Positions 6,680 through 8,228 of a stretch of DNA of 8,228 nucleotides are shown here, one piece after another. Both the position numbers and the translations under genes were made by a program. A model generated the notes under the pieces. That model was not told the origin of the DNA. It made no database searches and was given only the letters and a program-made list of their open reading frames with translations. How positions within the stretch are numbered: the first letter of the stretch is position 1; every line of letters begins with the position of its first letter. This DNA comes from Dehalococcoidia bacterium (lineage in GTDB: Bacteria; Chloroflexota; Dehalococcoidia; JAENJB01). Location: assembly GCA_030690705.1 (NCBI GenBank), contig JAUYGE010000192.1:1-8228 (forward strand). The letters run 5' to 3'.

Positions 6680-7804
6680 CTATTCTACCTTGACGCGATA
6701 ATCTTCCCTCGCCTCCCGTGCCAGCACATAGTTCATCCCGCTCACCTGTCTGGCCATTCCCTTGAGTTCCATCAGGGCCAGTGTGCTGGATACCACGGCG
6801 ATGTGGAGACCGCTGCGGCGGCAGACCTCGTCGACGTGAAGAGGTTCGGAGGTCAATTCTTTCAGCAGACTTGCTTCCACATCGTTTTCAGGCAAGACCG
6901 TTTTCATTTCCAGTTGCTGCGCCACGCCGGTCAGGTTCAGTTCCTCCAGTATATCATTACCGTTGGTGACCAGCTTGGCCCCTTGCTGAATGATGGTGTT
7001 GGCGCCGCGGCTGGCCGGTGACAGTATGCTTCCGGGAATGGCGAAGACCTCCCTGTTCTGCTCCAGCGCATGGGAGACGGTGTTCAGAGCGCCGCTCCGC
7101 TCCCCCGCTTCAATCACCAGGACTCCCAGCGATATTCCGCTCATGATTCTGTTCCGCCGGGGGAAGTGCTGGGCCATGGGCTTGGTGCCCAGGGGGTATT
7201 CGCTTATCAATGCGCCGTGCTCGACGATGTCGTCGGCGAGCTTCCGGTTCTCGGCGGGATAGACGATGTCCAGCCCGCAGGCAAAGACGGCCATGGTCCG
7301 GCCGCCCGCCTCGAGGGCGCTCCGGTGGGCGACGGAGTCAATGCCCCGCGCCAGACCGCTGATGATGGTGATGCGGTTGCGTGCCAGATGACTCACTATT
7401 TCTTCGGTCACCTGACGGCCGTAGATGGTCGCTCTCCTGGTGCCCACCACTGCCAGACACCACTCGTCTCCCGGCAGGAACGAGCCCTGGACATAGAGCA
7501 CCGGGGGCCGGTCGTAGACTTCCTTAAGCCGCGCCGGGTATGATGCGTCATGCCAGGTGAGCGCCTTCACCTGGTGGCGCTCCAGCTTCTCAAGCTCCTC
7601 GTCGAGGTTGACCTGCGAGCGCTGCTCCAGGAGCTCAGCGATGGTTTTCGAGTCCAGTCCGGCCTTCGCCAACTCTCCGGCCGGTGCTTTCCACGCCGCC
7701 TCGGGATTGCCGAAGTGCTGCTCCAGCAACGAAAAGCGGGCTGTTCCTATCCCGGAGACCTTGCTCAGTCCGATCCAGTATTTGATTTCCGTGTTGGTGC
7801 TCAT
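6680..7804 (-). CDS. dprA: DNA processing protein DprA/Smf
   Basis: A 374-residue DprA. In transforming bacteria it binds incoming single-stranded DNA, protects it and loads RecA. The N-terminal SAM-like region (about 1-65) is followed by the extended Rossmann fold: VVGTRRATIYG (119-129), ISGLARGIDSVAHRSAL (148-164), HFPRRNRIMSGIS (213-225), SGALNT (237-242) and PASRGANTIIQQGAKLV (263-279). A C-terminal winged-helix region (about 305-362) matches the DML1-like domain found in many DprA proteins. The ATG at 7802-7804 is the first start after an in-frame TAG at 7820-7822, so the start is secure although no Shine-Dalgarno site is visible. It is the first gene of the run into topA, xer, aroQ and the aminopeptidase. 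DprA is widespread even in species not known to be transformable, so its presence alone does not show competence. Confidence 0.96.
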   Translation of the reverse strand: MSTNTEIKYWIGLSKVSGIGTARFSLLEQHFGNPEAAWKAPAGELAKAGLDSKTIAELLEQRSQVNLDEELEKLERHQVKALTWHDASYPARLKEVYDRPPVLYVQGSFLPGDEWCLAVVGTRRATIYGRQVTEEIVSHLARNRITIISGLARGIDSVAHRSALEAGGRTMAVFACGLDIVYPAENRKLADDIVEHGALISEYPLGTKPMAQHFPRRNRIMSGISLGVLVIEAGERSGALNTVSHALEQNREVFAIPGSILSPASRGANTIIQQGAKLVTNGNDILEELNLTGVAQQLEMKTVLPENDVEASLLKELTSEPLHVDEVCRRSGLHIAVVSSTLALMELKGMARQVSGMNYVLAREAREDYRVKVE

Positions 7805-7816
7805 GAAAACGGACGC

Positions 7817-7846
7817 ATTCTAGCATAGGGTTGTTAGAGGGGGCAA
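7817..7846 (-). promoter_or_regulatory. Candidate sigma70-type promoter for the dprA operon
   Basis: On the minus strand, TTGCCC (7841-7846, 4 of 6 to TTGACA) and TAGAAT (7817-7822, 5 of 6 to TATAAT) are separated by 18 nt. Transcription would begin about 7 nt after the -10, leaving a leader of about 5-8 nt before the dprA ATG. This agrees with the absence of a Shine-Dalgarno site and suggests near-leaderless translation. It is a prediction from consensus only. Confidence 0.45.
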
Positions 7847-7909
7847 TGGAGAGCTTGTTGCGAAGCGGTTGTCAATGCATTGTTAGTCTGAGGCGCTTGT
7901 GGGACAATG

Positions 7910-7939
7910 TTGACTAGCCCATTCAGCCCTTGTTATCCT
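7910..7939 (+). promoter_or_regulatory. Candidate sigma70-type promoter, rightward
   Basis: TTGACT (7910-7915, 5 of 6) and TATCCT (7934-7939, 4 of 6) with an 18-nt spacer on the plus strand. Transcription would begin near 7946 and read into the 25-codon ORF, the hairpin-rich segment and the HicA-like gene. It is divergent from the dprA promoter, with about 63 nt between the two -35 boxes. Confidence 0.35.
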
Positions 7940-7961
7940 TCAGGCAATCTGGGCTTGGAGG

Positions 7962-8086
7962 ATAGGTATGAAGGTGCACTGCACCCCTATGAGTGGACGG
8001 ATAGGGTTAGGAGAGCCTAGCGGGGGGTGTCGGAGACGCCTATGACACCCGACTCAGGATTACTTGGCCTGTGAGCAGGCACGTGC
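7962..8086 (+). other. Hairpin-rich segment, candidate structured RNA or leader
   Basis: About 125 nt packed with short inverted repeats. (a) GGTGC-ACT-GCACC, 7973-7985. (b) ATAGG 7962-7966 with CCTAT 7986-7990, enclosing (a) and placing the ATG in a bulge. (c) CCCTAT 7985-7990 with ATAGGG 8001-8006, which excludes (b). (d) 8006-8011 with 8016-8021, loop AGAG. (e) GGGTGTC 8025-8031 with GACACCC 8044-8050. (f) GGTGTC 8026-8031 with GACGCC 8035-8040, which excludes (e). (g) GCCTG-TGAG-CAGGC, 8067-8080. (h) The palindrome GCACGTGC, 8079-8086. The pairs were found by eye. The rest of the 320-nt gap between dprA and the HicA-like gene (7805-7961 and 8087-8124) shows only the two promoter candidates. 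I recognise no Rfam-type family here; a decayed mobile element is an alternative. Confidence 0.4.
7968..8045 (+). CDS. Possible 25-residue small ORF / leader peptide
   Basis: ATG at 7968 is preceded by GGAGG (7957-7961) with an ideal 6-nt spacer, and a promoter candidate lies just upstream. The predicted product begins MKVHCTPMSGRIGLGEPSGG and ends CRRRL: two Cys, glycine-rich in the middle, basic at the end, with no membrane segment or known motif. It overlaps completely with the hairpin-rich segment, so the reading frame may be incidental to an RNA structure, or it may be a leader peptide whose translation changes the folding. I cannot assign a function. Confidence 0.3.
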   Translation: MKVHCTPMSGRIGLGEPSGGCRRRL

Positions 8087-8124
8087 AGAGCTTGTGTAGG
8101 TAAACAGGTCATCGAAAGAAGTCT

Positions 8125-8228
8125 ATGCCAAAGTATACTCGACTTCCCCCTTTGAGTGGTAAGAAACTAATCAAGCTTCTGGAGAAGGACCACTGGTGCA
8201 TCAAGAGGCGGGCACGACATGGTGCTGC
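8125..8228 (+). CDS. hicA: HicA-like type II toxin, N-terminal part (truncated by window edge)
   Basis: The first 34 codons read MPKYTRLPPLSGKKLIKLLE, then KDHWCIKRRARHGA. This matches the start of HicA/YcfA-type mRNA interferases: a basic N-terminus, the LSGKKLIKLLEKD helix, a Trp at 24, and a basic strand leading to the conserved His (here His32 in RRARHG) that serves as the catalytic residue in the double-stranded-RNA-binding-like fold. HicA cleaves mRNA and is neutralised by HicB, whose gene usually lies next door; it would be beyond the right edge if present. The ATG at 8125 is the first start after an in-frame TAA at 8101-8103; the ribosome site (AAGAAG) is weak. The pair would be an accessory module inserted beside the dprA operon. 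The call rests on a short fragment. Confidence 0.68.
   Translation, partial: MPKYTRLPPLSGKKLIKLLEKDHWCIKRRARHGA

Noticed and set aside
6251..7021. Long plus-strand ORF (256 codons) spanning the topA/dprA junction
   Set aside because: It runs antisense across two secure genes and their 7-nt junction, its composition is low-complexity Ser/Arg/Ala, and it has no motif or ribosome site.

Overview
The window looks like a piece of an anaerobic, moderately GC-rich bacterial chromosome. My best guess is Chloroflexota, class Dehalococcoidia, or a related metagenomic lineage. That placement is inference from the style of the housekeeping proteins and from a dispersed repeat (core TGTCATTGCGAG...GAAGCAATCCGT) that I associate with such genomes. 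There is no rRNA or marker search behind it. No plasmid, phage or CRISPR signature is visible.

Region 1 (2088-7804, minus strand) is a tight five-gene run, in order of transcription: dprA (DNA uptake/recombination mediator), topA (topoisomerase I), xerC/xerD-type tyrosine recombinase, aroQ (type II dehydroquinase) and an M24 Xaa-Pro aminopeptidase. Gaps are 7, 13, -4 and 16 nt, so it is very probably one operon. It is driven by a good promoter candidate that ends only a few bases before the dprA ATG. The first three genes act on DNA (ssDNA handling, supercoiling, chromosome dimer resolution). The last two are metabolic and appear to ride on the same transcript.

Region 2 (1-2087, minus strand) follows a 165-nt gap that holds an 85-bp inverted-repeat element. 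It carries a PHP-domain phosphoesterase, a PurN-like formyltransferase-fold protein, and the N-terminal part of a HAD-family phosphohydrolase that runs off the left edge. The PHP gene is bracketed by two identical 31-bp repeat copies in direct orientation. All three genes lack ATG starts: two use TTG, and the HAD gene seems to start at an ATC placed 8 nt after a purine-rich ribosome site that overlaps the end of the formyltransferase gene.

Region 3 (7805-8228, plus strand) diverges from dprA. It has a plausible promoter, a 25-codon ORF with an excellent ribosome-binding site, and a run of closely packed hairpins, some mutually exclusive. It ends in the first 34 codons of a HicA-like toxin cut by the right edge. 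The hairpin-rich segment, about 125 nt, is the least explained part of the window and the best candidate for something undescribed: an RNA regulator or leader, or the remnant of a mobile element.
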